Part shown: positions 53,701 through 63,951 of the stretch, in pieces
Layout: the number at the start of each line of letters is the position of its first letter
Numbering within the stretch: position 1 is the stretch's first letter
Assembly (NCBI GenBank): GCA_028829895.1
Contig: CM054183.1
Coordinates: 18,984,975-19,048,974, forward strand
From: Sinotaia quadrata
Taxonomy: Eukaryota; Mollusca; Gastropoda; Architaenioglossa; Viviparidae
Direction of reading: 5' to 3'
Length of the DNA stretch: 64,000 nucleotides
The notes under the pieces: generated by a model
What the model saw: only the letters and a program-made list of their open reading frames with translations
Told to the model about the DNA's origin: nothing
Database searches by the model: none
Position numbers and translations under genes: made by a program

Positions 53701-56700
53701 CACTTCTATAATTAGAGAGACCTATGAACTGTTGGTCTAAAGGACTTGGTAGAAGTATTGAACAATAGGAGTACTTGTGAAATTAAACTTGTAGTTTATG
53801 CCTTGTGATATTTGATGTAAATTTTATATATATAACTTTTATTGATTGTTTTCTTTACAATGTTACATTAATAAAATTTATTAATTTATCTTTCCACTTT
53901 TGATTAATTAATTAAAAGGAAGTATGCAGGCTTAAGGGGTGGAGGCAGATAATAACTTATAACATTAAAATCAGTAACGCCTACTTTGGGAAAGATCATC
54001 TTAAGCTAGACATGGAGAATATGTGAGGGGCGAGAGCGAATTCCAAGAACCTGGTATAATTGTTAATTGCAGGAGGATAATTTGCTCTGGGCGAGTAACA
54101 ATTAGAAACAGAGAGTAATTAGCGAATTATTGGTTTCTAGGGCTTGATTTAGTCTCTCCAACTGCAAAGGACGAAGACCCCATCAACAGATGAATTAAAT
54201 AGATCATAAAAATAAGAGCTATTGTTAATCCACCAGTGATAGAGAACTAATCACATTCACACACTGGATAATAAAAACTACTCACTAGATTGCATTACAT
54301 CAGCAATTCTGACATATTCTTGCCTCGAGCATTTACTTCAACTCAGACACTTTCAAAATACCGTGATACGGAGTGTCCAAGGTCGGGTTACTCTGACAAT
54401 TTAACAATTTATATAACAATTAAATTTTAAAATAGGGAGAGGCAAATTTACTCCGCCACAGGCAGGAAGGATGAAATTCTACAATTCAGGTCAAGTCAAC
54501 CTTAAAAATTGTCTATCTAATCTCTGTCTTCTCTGTGATAATATGAGAACTGTATAGGTTGAGTGTGTCAATAGACAGTGAAAATATTTTAGGAACATTT
54601 TGTAAGGAACGAAACGAACACTGAGAAACGATAATAACCATTTATTATTGGACTGTAGAAAGTACCCAGCCATAAACGGGTTAGCCAATAAGATTATCAC
54701 TGAACTTTGACCCATATTGATATATGTGTGTGTGTGTGTGTGTGTGTGTTTGTTGTTTACGTCCATATTTTATATTTGATTAAATGCTCTTATTGTGTTG
54801 TGTAGTGTGTATCTACACAAATTTATATTGTGTATGTTCATATTTTATATTTGATTAAATGCTATAATTATGCTGTGTAGTGTGTATCTAGGTAAATATT
54901 GTTGTGTATTCCTATATTTCATACTTGATTAAAAGCTATATATAGTGTGTAGTATGTATGTAGATAAATTTATATTTTTTGTTGTGTATTCCTATATTTT
55001 ATATTTGAATAAATGCTATAATTGTGGTGTGTAGTGTGTATGTAGATAAATTTATATTTTTTGTTGTGTATTCCTATATTTTATATTTGAATAAATGCTA
55101 TAATTGTGGTGTGTAGTGTGTATGTAGATAAATTTATATTGTTGTGTATTCCTATATTTTATATTTGAATAAATGCTATAATTGTGGTGTGTAGTGTGTA
55201 TGTAGATAAATTTATATTGTTGTGTATTCCTATATTTTATATTTGAATAAATGCTATATATAATGTGTAGTGTGTATGTAGATAAATTTATATTGTTGTG
55301 TATTCCTATATTTTATATTTGAATAAATGCTATAATTGTGGTGTGTAGTGTGTATCAAGGTAAATTTATATTGTTAAATAAATTTCTATTTTTTGTTGAC
55401 ATCCACTATTTTGGGGTTATAAATTTGGGAAGGAAAAGAACCCTTTTCGTGGTGGTGGGAGCATTACATGAAAATTGAGAAGTCGGGCATGAAAGAGGTC
55501 TCTGAACGTAGATGTCCACTATGAGTATGTCTATGGGATATATGCCAGGTCAGTGCTAATCCGAGTAGTTGTCCGTAATACAAAGATTAACACTAGGTAG
55601 AGTGAGTGTGTGTGTGTGTGTGTGGTAATGAGACTGCTCTATTGATCCCAAAAATGTATTTGAGAATTGTATTATATGTAAGATGGAAAATAATATAATC
55701 CTCAAAATGTAAGAGGCACTTCTCCCTCTTCAAAAATATATAACACTTTTCTCAAGACACAAGAATGTAGTACGTTTTCAGAAAGAGAAAATATCTTATG
55801 TGCTCTCACCCCCTTCCACTATTTTAATTTTAATTTTATTTTGGAGGGGAGTAGACGGGCTTTCATACTGAATGGTCCACCTGTTGGGTCGAAACCCCAG
55901 AATACAGGGAACCAGGTCTGTCGAAGTCCAATCCATTATCCTGCAACGTTTGTAGTCGACGAAACGATTTTGCAGGCTTGGATGTGAAACAAATACTTGC
56001 GGAAACACACACACACACACACACACAAGCACCAAAATATCGTGTGTGGAGGAGGGGGGGGGCAAATCCCTTCAGAACTATCCAGGACCGAGAACATTCT
56101 AAAAGGATTGTCTTCACGCAAGTTCTGTAGTAGAAGGAAGCCAACGCCTCTACCACCCTACCCAACTTCCTTGGTGACGTCACTGTATACCCAAAGATAA
56201 ATCGTAGAACAGCATAATGGTAGACTAGGAAATGAAAACATTGAATAACACTATTGCATGAAGTTAAAGCGACTGAGAATTCGATCCTGATTTTTAACAT
56301 ACCCGAAGCCATTGCACCATTGTTGGCTCTCATACACAGTTTGTGTTCGTATGTAGACAGTTTGTGATCGTAGGCAGACAGTTTGTGTTCGTAGATACAC
56401 AGTTTGTGATCGTAGACAGACAGTTTGTGTTCGTAGATACACAGTTTGTATTCGTAGAAACACAAACTCAAAATGCTACAAATGAAAAGTATTTTGAAAG
56501 AGAAAAAGGTTAAGACAGTCTGGGGTAGAAGGTAATAAAATTATTTCACGTGAAATCTTTGGAACCAGATCTACAATCTGTATTTGAACTTGCATTTCAT
56601 TACAAGAAACAAATCGCAGCTACGACGGTAAAAGATAAAATCCAATGATGATGGATGTTAAACAATAAAATTATTCATTGGCAGTCCTAATATATTTGAA

Positions 56701-58906
56701 AGCATCGAACTTAGTAGATGTGAAAAAAAACTGTCACAGTTTAAAATGATGATTAGTAATAGTTTTCGTTGTAATAGTTCGTAGATAGTTTGTGTTCGTT
56801 GTAATAGTAAGAGATTTACAAAGATTCGACGCTATTAGGTGCATCTGCTCAAAATATTTGTTTGAGACAGCAAGCCTTTAGTTTTCTAGTTAAAGATACA
56901 TTACGTGTGTGAACTAGCAAGCCTTTCGTTTTCTAGTTAAAGATACATTACGTGTGTGAACCAGCAAGGCTGTAGTTTTCTAGTTAAAGATACATTACGT
57001 GTGTGAACCAGCAAGGCTGTAGTTTTCTAGTTAAAGATACATTACGTGTTTGAACCAGCAAGGCTGTAGTTTTCTAGTTAAAGATACATTACGTGTGTGA
57101 ACCAGCAAGACTTTATAATTTTTCTAAATAAAGGCACATTAAGTGCTTGAACCAGCAAGCCTTTATCTTTCTAGTTAAAGTACGCTTCCTGTTTGAGTCA
57201 GTAATTCTTTTATTTTTATAGTTAAAAGCACATTAATGTTTGAACTAGCAAGCCTTAATTTTTCTTCTTATAGGTACTTGTTTGACCAAACAAACCTTTA
57301 TTTGTATAGTTAAAGCCATGTCCATGTGTTTAAACCTGCAAGACTTTATTCTTGTAGTTAAAGGTACGTCAGGTGTTGGAATTAGTAAACATTTTTCTAG
57401 TAAATGTTACGTTTTAGCATGTAAGCTTTTAATTTCTTCTAACCAAAGGTACGCCATGTGTTTGCGCAAGTAAGTCTATACTTTCTTAGTTAAAGGTACA
57501 TTATAATTTCATTTTCGTGTTTCACTCCATGCTGAGTTTCCACTCAACCAGGATTTCGCTATCACAATATTCTGGACTCAGATAATGACTTTGTACCACG
57601 AATTCTAATGCAGAATATACATTTGCCATTGACTAGACAACATGAAAGACGAAATAGGCTATATATTTGCGTCTACCGACATATGCAATGAAATGCAATT
57701 AAAGTGACGCCAATATAGCTGCTGATCATTTGTCGCCTCACGATTTCCTTACATTTAAGTGCAAAGAGCAGACGTCAATTAAAAACTTGTATTTTCAATG
57801 AAAGGCAGATCGGTATTGCTCGGTTGTATTTCGGTGACTGCTCATCATTCTGTGCTGGTCGATACATGGCATATGTCAACAGCTCACTGTCTCTCGTTAT
57901 CCGGCTAATTCGTTTGCGAAAGGTGCACCAGCCTACTTTTCGAGCCATCACCACAGGAGTTAACTTTTCTTTGATACGCCGAGTTACGGTTATAGTATAT
58001 GACATCATCGCTATTGTGGCAGCTGTGTAAACACGTGTACATCAGACGATGGTAAAATACATGCCTAGTCAGTGTGACCGCTGCTTTAATGTGTTCTGGC
58101 AGACGGGTTCTAGCAGCTTGAAAAAGAAGGAAGCAAAAATAATGCCGAGTGCACGAAATTGACACACAGACCGAAAAAAAAAAAACGGAGTTTAAGCCAG
58201 TGTCATTCGTTGATAGCATTCACTTGTTGGGTGAATGACTTCACACTTTTATCTCCACTGCACACATCACGGCACTATGCTGGATTTATTGCTACATTAA
58301 GGGAAGTAACTCGCGAACTATTATTATAAAGGCCGTAAGGCGTAAGCTGTTTAAAAGTCGAATGCTATATTTAGAGCGAGCAGTAATTTGGACACGGTTA
58401 CGCGCAGCTTTTTATTGCTGATAAAAAAAAAATCGCAGAGTAAATTACTTTTTAACAATAAAACAATCTAATAGTGTTTTAAGGGTGAAGAAGGTTATAT
58501 ATGTGTGCTTCACTTGCGCATGTGTATCATGTCAGCTTGTTTCAGCGTTCTAAATTAATTTCAATTAACTTGCTCTAATTTCTCACGTAAATACGCACAT
58601 CAACACACTATGCATAAACCTTCCATTTTGTCGTAGTGGTAGTAGTACAGAGCAATGGAGAGGTAAGCCAGTTAGTTCAAATACGCTATTTAAACGAAAT
58701 ACAAGGTACATCTCCTTGTTTACTGACAGACAACCTTAGAGGTTGGGTAGAAGTTTACTCACATGCGGTGTACGCACCAGCCGTTCCAAACACGTGACAC
58801 AGAATGTATGGTAGCATGGCAAGATTTTCGGCTTTCGACCCCGGTACAGTTCGTGACACACAGCACATCTCAGGCGACTGTCAACATCCGACGCTGCGGT
58901 TGTCAT
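44845..58906 (-). CDS. RING / B-box / coiled-coil protein with C-terminal PABPC-type MLLE domain (chimeric TRIM-like E3 ligase)
   Basis: Exons on the minus strand: 58906-58763, 52891-52802, 52246-51806, 51202-50780, 50290-50129, 46559-46437, 45045-44845. They total 527 codons, every intron is GT-AG and phase 0. Residues 14-63 form a C3HC4 RING (CAVC, CYHTFCVTC, CPTC), expected to bind an E2 ubiquitin enzyme. Residues about 98-126 form a B-box (CDFC, CKEC, CAPC, then H). A helical coiled coil follows (about 135-250), then a Ser-rich linker. Residues 421-527 match the tail of cytoplasmic poly(A)-binding protein: EPLTVSMLAAAPPQEQKQ, then MLGERIYRAI and [11 protein letters not shown], the MLLE (PABC) signature that binds PAM2 peptides. 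RING, B-box and coiled coil are standard TRIM order, whereas MLLE is known to me from PABPC and the HECT ligase UBR5, not from TRIM proteins. Main doubt: exon 4 can also end at an in-frame TAG just past its donor (NKVS), which would separate the TRIM and MLLE parts. Confidence 0.8.
46437..46559 (-). CDS. Exon 6: PABPC-derived linker
   Basis: 41 codons. The end EPLTVSMLAAAPPQEQKQ is nearly the same as PABPC1 EPLTASMLASAPPQEQKQ. The start, LPSPQWRVSQ, resembles PABPC1 RPSPRWTAQG, which lies much further upstream in the PABPC linker, so the intervening linker looks deleted. Acceptor TTTTACAG, donor CAG|GTGATC. Confidence 0.88.
47040..47175. repeat. Two direct copies of about 64 bp
   Basis: Both carry CTACTAGTTATTTGGTGAGA and TCGGAAAAATGTCCGGAC. 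Confidence 0.9.
47690..47845. repeat. About 57-60-bp tandem repeat, 3 copies
   Basis: Unit GGAACTTTATATCTATAAAA plus GTTGGTGTAGTGGATG. Confidence 0.95.
47850..48900 (-). pseudogene. LINE remnant with RNase H-like region, minus strand
   Basis: Broken minus-strand frames show TDELKAILTGLRIADN near 48570, its tandem duplicate around 48510, LWIPANLNIPDNE near 48310 (the RNase H W-x-P-x-x-x-x-x-x-x-N-E segment), and a terminal Cys/His piece CSYGEQQTIEHL near 47980. Typical of the 3' half of a non-LTR element. It lies in intron 5 of the RING/MLLE gene, same strand. Confidence 0.7.
48988..49034. repeat. (CA)n microsatellite
   Basis: CA run, intronic. Confidence 0.96.
49461..50128 (-). repeat. 27-bp array of about 25 units that begins at the donor of exon 5
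   Basis: Minus-strand unit: GTAAATCTTTATCTCTCGCC plus TTAAAGA. The first unit is the intron start itself (GTAAAAATGTATCTCTCGCC plus TTAGAGA), directly after exon 5. Each unit therefore restarts with a GTAAAT, a 5'-splice-site-like hexamer. Inner units show a higher-order period of three (two GCGAGAG units, one GCGAAAG, 81 bp). Units nearest the exon are the most diverged. The long open frames through it result from the 27-bp period. Confidence 0.93.
50129..50290 (-). CDS. Exon 5: linker
   Basis: 54 codons, IQQGQSGPLLADNVYGAVPH, then MAALHSMGYSRVPPTAVPAD and a Gln/Ser end. Pro/Gly/Ala/Gln-rich and compatible with a PABPC-type linker, but not clearly alignable by eye. Acceptor TCTCTTGCAG, donor CAG|GTAAAA. 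Read-through past the donor reaches a stop after VKMYLSP. Confidence 0.75.
50659..50693. repeat. (CA)n microsatellite
   Basis: CA run in the 489-bp intron between exons 4 and 5. Confidence 0.95.
50780..51202 (-). CDS. Exon 4: end of coiled coil and Ser-rich region
   Basis: Starts GERTAVLSAHERLTRIEGDQ, a coiled-coil continuation, then HVLNFFRDYMGHVSTLEGLS, followed by a Ser/Thr/Asp-rich stretch and a final helix YMSNLAARVELLVNK. Exactly 141 codons. Donor AAG|GTTAGT; unspliced, the frame stops two codons later (V S stop), so an alternative 3' end is possible. Confidence 0.87.
51806..52246 (-). CDS. Exon 3: B-box and coiled coil
   Basis: 147 codons. PPCDFCEEGHMAKDTCKEC, then CAPCRETH is a B-box with spacing C-x2-C-x9-C-x2-C-x4-C-x2-C-x3-H. 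Then a long charged helix (QTEVLEAVLSRLDEEEVEVE, KQAIESDIKARYD). Donor CAA|GTAATA. Confidence 0.92.
52702..52775. repeat. 21-22-bp repeat carrying CCAAT motifs
   Basis: AGCCAATCATCTTGCGARAAC in three to four copies. It starts about 30 bp into intron 2 of the minus-strand gene. Confidence 0.9.
52802..52891 (-). CDS. Exon 2: end of RING
   Basis: 30 codons, SGTNVSKQAIICPTCRKVIP, then VPAGGVTCFL. Supplies the last CPTC zinc pair of the RING and the usual TRIM stretch that leads on to SNSYL in exon 3. Acceptor TTTCCAG, donor TTG|GTAAGC. Confidence 0.9.
53075..53205. repeat. Degenerate short repeat of AAAAAGTCACAGG units
   Basis: About 8 imperfect copies of a 15-18 bp unit. Confidence 0.85.
54262..54468. 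repeat. Dispersed repeat, copy 2
   Basis: Same landmark order as 41420-41632, ending in GGCAAATTTACTCCGCCACA where copy 1 has a diverged equivalent. Confidence 0.85.
54770..55375. repeat. About 75-bp minisatellite, 8 copies
   Basis: Unit TTGTTGTGTATTCCTATATT, TTATATTTGAATAAATGCTA, then TGTGTAGTGTGTATGTAGAT. Confidence 0.95.
56005..56028. repeat. (CA)n microsatellite
   Basis: Short CA run followed by a G-rich stretch. Confidence 0.9.
56330..56465. repeat. About 21-bp minisatellite, 6 copies
   Basis: Unit ACAGTTTGTGTTCGTAGATA with alternating TTCG/ATCG variants (42-bp higher-order period). Confidence 0.93.
56855..57500. repeat. About 47-60-bp minisatellite grading into diverged copies
   Basis: Five close units (TTTTCTAGTTAAAGATACAT plus TACGTGTGTGAACCAGCAAG), then at least six more that diverge steadily to the right while keeping GTTAAAGGTAC and AGCAAGCCTTTA. 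Confidence 0.9.
58763..58906 (-). CDS. Exon 1: RING finger and start codon
   Basis: MTTAASDVDSRLRCAVCHEL, then PCYHTFCVTCLERLVRTPH: the first six zinc ligands of a C3HC4 RING. The ATG is the first one before the RING at the usual TRIM distance. Donor CAT|GTGAGT. Confidence 0.93.
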
Positions 58907-60269
58907 GACACTTGAGTGGCAGTCCCGTTCACTGCCCCCACTCCCCCTGGACCGTCCTTTGATTCAGTCTGTTTTCGAGGTCAGTCACTCTTGTTCCAGT
59001 AACTTGCAGCTCGTATCGCGCAGGTCATCGGATTTCTGGTTTCATCGGAATGAAAATGCTTGAATAGTAGTGTTGCTTGCATCGAGACAAGAACCACTGC
59101 AGTGTTTATGAAAACCACTGTTGAAATCCAGTGCATGAGAATCGCTTGCACACTCTAAATAGGGCGCTGGTCTACTTTCGGTTTTGTCGCTTACGGACAC
59201 AATATTTACGCACGATAATCGGAGTCTGTGTATACCGTGGTTAAATCCTTTAGTGCTATATATATGTCGGCACAGAGCCAAGAAACTGTCCCTTCCTGCT
59301 TAATTTAGAACGAGATGCTTGTATTCCGCAAAATCAGGCTTGACGCAACTAAGAATACAACGCTGTTGTAAATTATCTGCATCATATCTGCTTGCGTCAC
59401 ACTTGAATCTATTTGAGTTGTCAGCCCTTGCATTTACTTCCCATCTATATTTTGATCCCGTGCTACATTCGCAGTCATGATTTTGTGCTGTTGTAAGCAA
59501 GCGCACTTGAGAATGGAAACTGCTCACAAACGGCAAAATTCACTGGACCTCGAACATCTGAATCGCTGTGAACACTGAACTGTCCGAATCGAGAGTGGAA
59601 GCCGTTCGCGATTGACCTTGAACTTTGACATGCAAGTCGACTCAACAGTCGTTCGTAAAACGAAGTTGGCACGTTGATGCATTCAGTTACAAGCGCGCGC
59701 GCGTGTACACACACACACATGCCGCATTCGGAGTACCAATATTTGTCGTTCATTCGTCTTAAACTAGCACAACAATTTTTTTCTTGCAAACGTAGAAAAT
59801 ATTCTGATCGGGTACTTATTGGGGTGTGTTTTAAATCCACACCCACCCTTTTATGTAAATGAATTGAGTACGTAAAATTCGTTTTCTGCTTCTGATAATG
59901 TACCTGACCACAACAGCAATTTCTATACACTGAGAATCCTTGATTGTTCCACGACGTGCTTACGTATACCATTATATTCTCTTAACAAGCGAGAAAGGTA
60001 ATTCATTGGAACCGCGCTAATCCAACTATATGGGGTGGAGGGAGGTCCAGATTAGAAGAAAACCCTGATGAGTGAGGTGACATTATTCAGACACATATAA
60101 ACCTAGTGGGAGGTACGAAAATTAATTACTTGAGGTCAAATTATCGACAGTGATACGCACGGTACAAACACAGACAAACAATTGAGTAACTAGGTTAAGG
60201 AGGAAGGGGATAACTTGTTTTTAGTCACATGACAAGAAGAATGCAGTATTTATTTATATAAAGACTGAT

Positions 60270-60440
60270 TGAGCTATTCAGTTACTACTTCTGTCATGCA
60301 AAAAGAGAAACGCACGATTCATAAATATAGACCATACGGCCCTAGCTATTCAATTATTACTATCATGCAAAAAGAGAAAAGCACGATTTATAACTATAGA
60401 CCATACGGCCCTAGCTATTCAGTTATTACTATCATGCAAA
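60270..60440. repeat. About 70-bp repeat, 2-3 copies
   Basis: Unit TACTATCATGCAAAAAGAGA plus CTATAGACCATACGGCCCTA. Confidence 0.93.
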
Positions 60441-61322
60441 AAAAATAAATAAATAAAAGACTGAAGAGCATAAATGTATTCAAACAGATGAATCTTAGGT
60501 GAGGATAACATCTAAAGCGAAGTAAACACTCATGTCATCTGGAAAATTCAACGGAAAATAATCCTTCGCAATGCTGCTGAAGTTCCTGGTCAGATTCTCG
60601 GGCCATCCTCTAAATGAGGGAGAGCGTCAGAGGGCAACAACCAAGAAAAAAATAAAATAAAAATATAACTGCAGTTGTGACTAAAAACAAACATGTATGT
60701 CAGAAATGCAAGTCCTTTACATCAGATCAAGAGCTTATTTCTGTTTATCCAAGTTAATTCTTATACATCAGATCAAATTATTCAAACCATAACCTACTGC
60801 TACACCAGATAGTGGTATCCAGACGGTCCTTCGACCAGACGAAGACGAAAACTATTGAATCACCACCAATACTCTCTCATATTTGCCCTTGCCATCAATC
60901 GAGACCTAGAAAAAAACAGGCTGAAAGTCTTGTACGTAAAACAATGTAGAGGAGTGCTCCAGATAAAAGACGCTGTCAGTCCGAAACGGTGTCTTGTCCG
61001 GATAGTGCGAAATCGGGACTTGCGAAGGTCCGAATTAACGAGCTTTCAGTTTATACAGGTTGATTTCACACTTACTATTATTTATTTTTTTACCATTTTA
61101 AAGGTGTGGGGATACAGGTATAGCTCACTGTGAATAGTTACGATACACGATTAAATTAAATGAGCGGCAGTTAACCCTGAGGAAAGATCGCAAACAACGT
61201 ACAGACAGTAGTTGTTTCCCTTAGTAAGCAATTTTAAAGAAATATCGTCCTTTATTTTCCATCATTATCTTTATATCAATCGAGTGAATAATCTTCTACA
61301 GTACACTATGTTCTCATATAAA

Positions 61323-61797
61323 CACATTTCTTCATCACTTAGTGCGGACTAAATCAGTGGTTTTCAACCTTTTCACACATTTCTTCATGACTTGTGTGGA
61401 CTAAATCAGTGGTTTTCAACCTTTTCACACATTTCTTCATGACTTGTGTGGACTAAATCAGTGGTTTTCAACCTTTTCACACATTTCTTCATGACTTGTG
61501 TGGACTAAATCAGTGGTTTTCAACCTTTTCACACATTTCTTCATGACTTGTGTGGACTAAATCAGTGGTTTTCAACCTTTTCACACATTTCTTCATCACT
61601 TAGTGCGGACTAAATCAGTGGTTTTCAACCTTTTCACACATTTCTTCATCACTTAGTGCGGACTAAATCAGTGGTTTTCAACCTTTTCACACATTTCTTC
61701 ATGACTTAGTGCGGACTAAATCAGTGGTTTTCAACCTTTTCACACATTTCTTCATCACTTAGTGCGGACTAAATCAGTGGTTTTCAACCTTTTCACA
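61323..61797. repeat. 53-bp tandem array of a hAT-like transposon end, 9 copies
   Basis: Each unit contains AAATCAGTGGTTTTCAACCT plus TTTCACACATTTCTTCAT. CAGTGGTTYTCAACCTTT is the kind of terminal sequence seen in hAT-superfamily elements. Confidence 0.85.
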
Positions 61798-61850
61798 CCT
61801 GCGGACCAGATAAGAGAAACATTTCGCGGACCGCTAAGGCAGAAATAAAA
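61773..61850. mobile_element. hAT-like terminal fragment
   Basis: CAGTGGTTTTCAACC is followed by CACCTGCGGACCAG and TTTCGCGGACCGC, the GCGGACC pattern common just inside hAT ends. Only one end is seen. Confidence 0.55.
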
Positions 61851-62454
61851 CATTTATAGACAGGCATGAGAATTGAAAAGTAGGGGTAGGGTGGGGGAAT
61901 CCTCCTCCAGAAATTTTTTTTTAATGAATCAAAATCTGTGCAATTTAGCTATATCCGGGTATATCAAAATTTATTTTAAAATATTTATTTAATGTACGTT
62001 TTTGCCTTTTCTTTTTGTTCTTTGTGAGGGTACCAAACAAACCACTACACTGCGATGTCTTTATTTTAAGGGTACACTCTTGTAGCAATTCGCTCCCCCC
62101 ACCCCCACCCCGAAAAAATAATTTTAAAAAATCCTCAGATGTAACTGTTACAGAACAAAATAATTTTGCGATCAAACTTTAGATTGAATTACCGCATCTC
62201 ACGTCAACGTAGAAACACTACTAACAACGGGTCTCAGAAAAGCTCGTACACCTATCTTTAACGTTTTATTGATCAGTTTTATGCAAGATTAATTAAGAAA
62301 ATCTAAGATAACCAAAGGAAGAGCCTTATGGGCTTGGAGACTATTCAGTCAAGTACTTCTTTATGTTTCTCCGACCGTCTGTTTCTGTCGGACTCCTGGG
62401 TTTTTTTTGCTGCCAGTACAAGTTTGAGTAGGCTTATATATAATCAGCATATGA

Positions 62455-62985
62455 TCGTATTTAAAGTTGCTGTGACTTAGACCTGTACTTATTAAGACTG
62501 TAATGTGTACTTCTTGAGATATTGCATATATTTAAATGGAAATAGTGTTCTCAACTCTTAAAGTTACTGTGACTTAGACATGTTCTTATTAAGACTGTAA
62601 TGTCTACTTCTTGAGATATTGCATATATGGAAATAGTGTTCTCAACTCTTAAAGTTACTGTGACTTAGACATGTACTTATTAAGACTGTAATGTGTACTT
62701 CTTGAGATATTGCATATATTTAAATGGAAATAGTGTTCTCAACTCTTAAAGTTACTGTGACTTAGACATGTACTTATTAAGACTGTAATGTGTACTTCTT
62801 GAGATATTGCATATATTTAAATGGAAATAGTGTTCTCAACTCTTAAAGTTACTGTGGCTTAGACATGTACTTATTAAGACTGTAATGTGTACTTCTTGAG
62901 ATATTGCATATATTTAAATGGAAATAGTGTTCTCAACTCTTAAAGTTACTGTGACTTGTACTTATTAAGACTGTAATGTCTACTT
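62455..62985. repeat. About 98-bp tandem repeat, 5-6 copies
   Basis: Unit AAAGTTACTGTGACTTAGAC, TTATTAAGACTGTAATGTGT, then TTGAGATATTGCATATATTT. Copies are nearly identical. Confidence 0.96.
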
Positions 62986-63726
62986 CTCGCAAAGACAAAC
63001 ACTCGCGTCCAAGCACATAACACTCACATAAGGTGAGAAATGAGAGACAGATAGAAGAAAAAAGAAGAGGAAAACACATACAAATAAAGCAATGGCTTGT
63101 CTTGATATCTTTTTAATAAAAGAAACGTTTTTTTTAATTTTATCTGAAAGTGAGTGTATGATTTACATGTAACGAAAATTCATTCATTAATTTATTGTAA
63201 AATATTTATACACACGTATTTCATTTGTTCATTCTGTCTCTGACTTACAATACTTTAGGCATTAATGCACGTTTTCAGACCACAATGACGTCAACAAGAC
63301 TAAATGTAAAAAGCACTCATTAAAATGAAAATAGTAGGAGTTAATAATAATAATAGTAATGATATTAATAATAATCTTTTACATATTAATAATTATAATA
63401 ACAAAAGTAATAATGGGCATTTTATATAACAATAAAAATAATGTGTTTATATAATAAATTGTTATGTATAATAAAAGTAATTATTATTATTGCTTCTAAG
63501 CTGAATTTTTTCATAATTAATATTTCTTTGGGTTTGTTCTCGTGTGTGTCAGTGTATACTTTTTTAATCTAAATATCTGAATCTACAAGTGTAAATCACT
63601 ATATTTACCACGATATACGTAAAAGAAGAAATATTTGCAGCATTATTTGTTATACATTGATATTATAGTCATAGTGCAACCACCTTCAAGCTACTCTCCT
63701 TCATCCTCAAAATCACGAAGCCAAAG

Positions 63727-63951
63727 TTAATCGCCCTTGGCCCAGGCTGCTGCGGCTGCAGCTGCAGACTCTTTCGCCTGCATCGCCGTAAGGATCGCTA
63801 CAGCCTCCTCAACCTTGGTCTTGAGGGACTCATGAGACCCTAGCAAGTGTAGCAGCACCGTGTTGTCCATCTCTAGCAGCATGCCGGTAACCTTGGCAGC
63901 AAGTTCCGGGTGCGTGCGTTGGACCAGCGGGTACAGACGTTCTCCCAACAT
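63727..63951 (-). CDS. PABPC-like: Last exon of an upstream gene: MLLE (PABC) domain, probably PABPC (partial, rest outside window)
   Basis: 74 codons: [20 protein letters not shown], then [40 protein letters not shown] and a short end, TAA. PABPC1 has [20 protein letters not shown] here, so this tail is closer to PABPC than the exon at 44845 is. The pyrimidine-rich acceptor (TTTCTCTCTTCTCTGACGTCAG) sits immediately before ATG, as in the chimera. By eye the two MLLE exons share a little over half their residues. The gene could be canonical PABPC or a second chimera; the window ends before this can be decided. Confidence 0.85.
   Translation of the reverse strand: MLGERLYPLVQRTHPELAAKVTGMLLEMDNTVLLHLLGSHESLKTKVEEAVAILTAMQAKESAAAAAAAWAKGD

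Larger units (their letters stand above)
52892..58762 (-). other. Large first intron of the RING/MLLE gene
   Basis: About 5.9 kb with several minisatellites, microsatellites and a dispersed repeat. No further coding exon is needed or seen between the two RING exons. Confidence 0.7.
58907..63726. other. Region between the RING/MLLE gene and the upstream MLLE gene
   Basis: The part next to 58906 should hold the promoter and 5' leader of the RING/MLLE gene and is richer in G+C to about 60 kb. The rest contains minisatellites and a hAT-like end. No coding exon is supported; the 165-codon minus-strand frame at 59475-59972 lacks domain or splice support. Confidence 0.5.

Noticed and set aside
59475..59972. 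165-codon minus-strand frame upstream of the RING gene
   Set aside because: Low-complexity Cys/Val stretch from a CA repeat, no domain; more likely leader or promoter sequence.
63727..63951. MLLE exon as a 5' exon of the RING/MLLE gene
   Set aside because: It carries its own stop codon and a PABPC-like C-terminal tail, so it ends a separate upstream gene.
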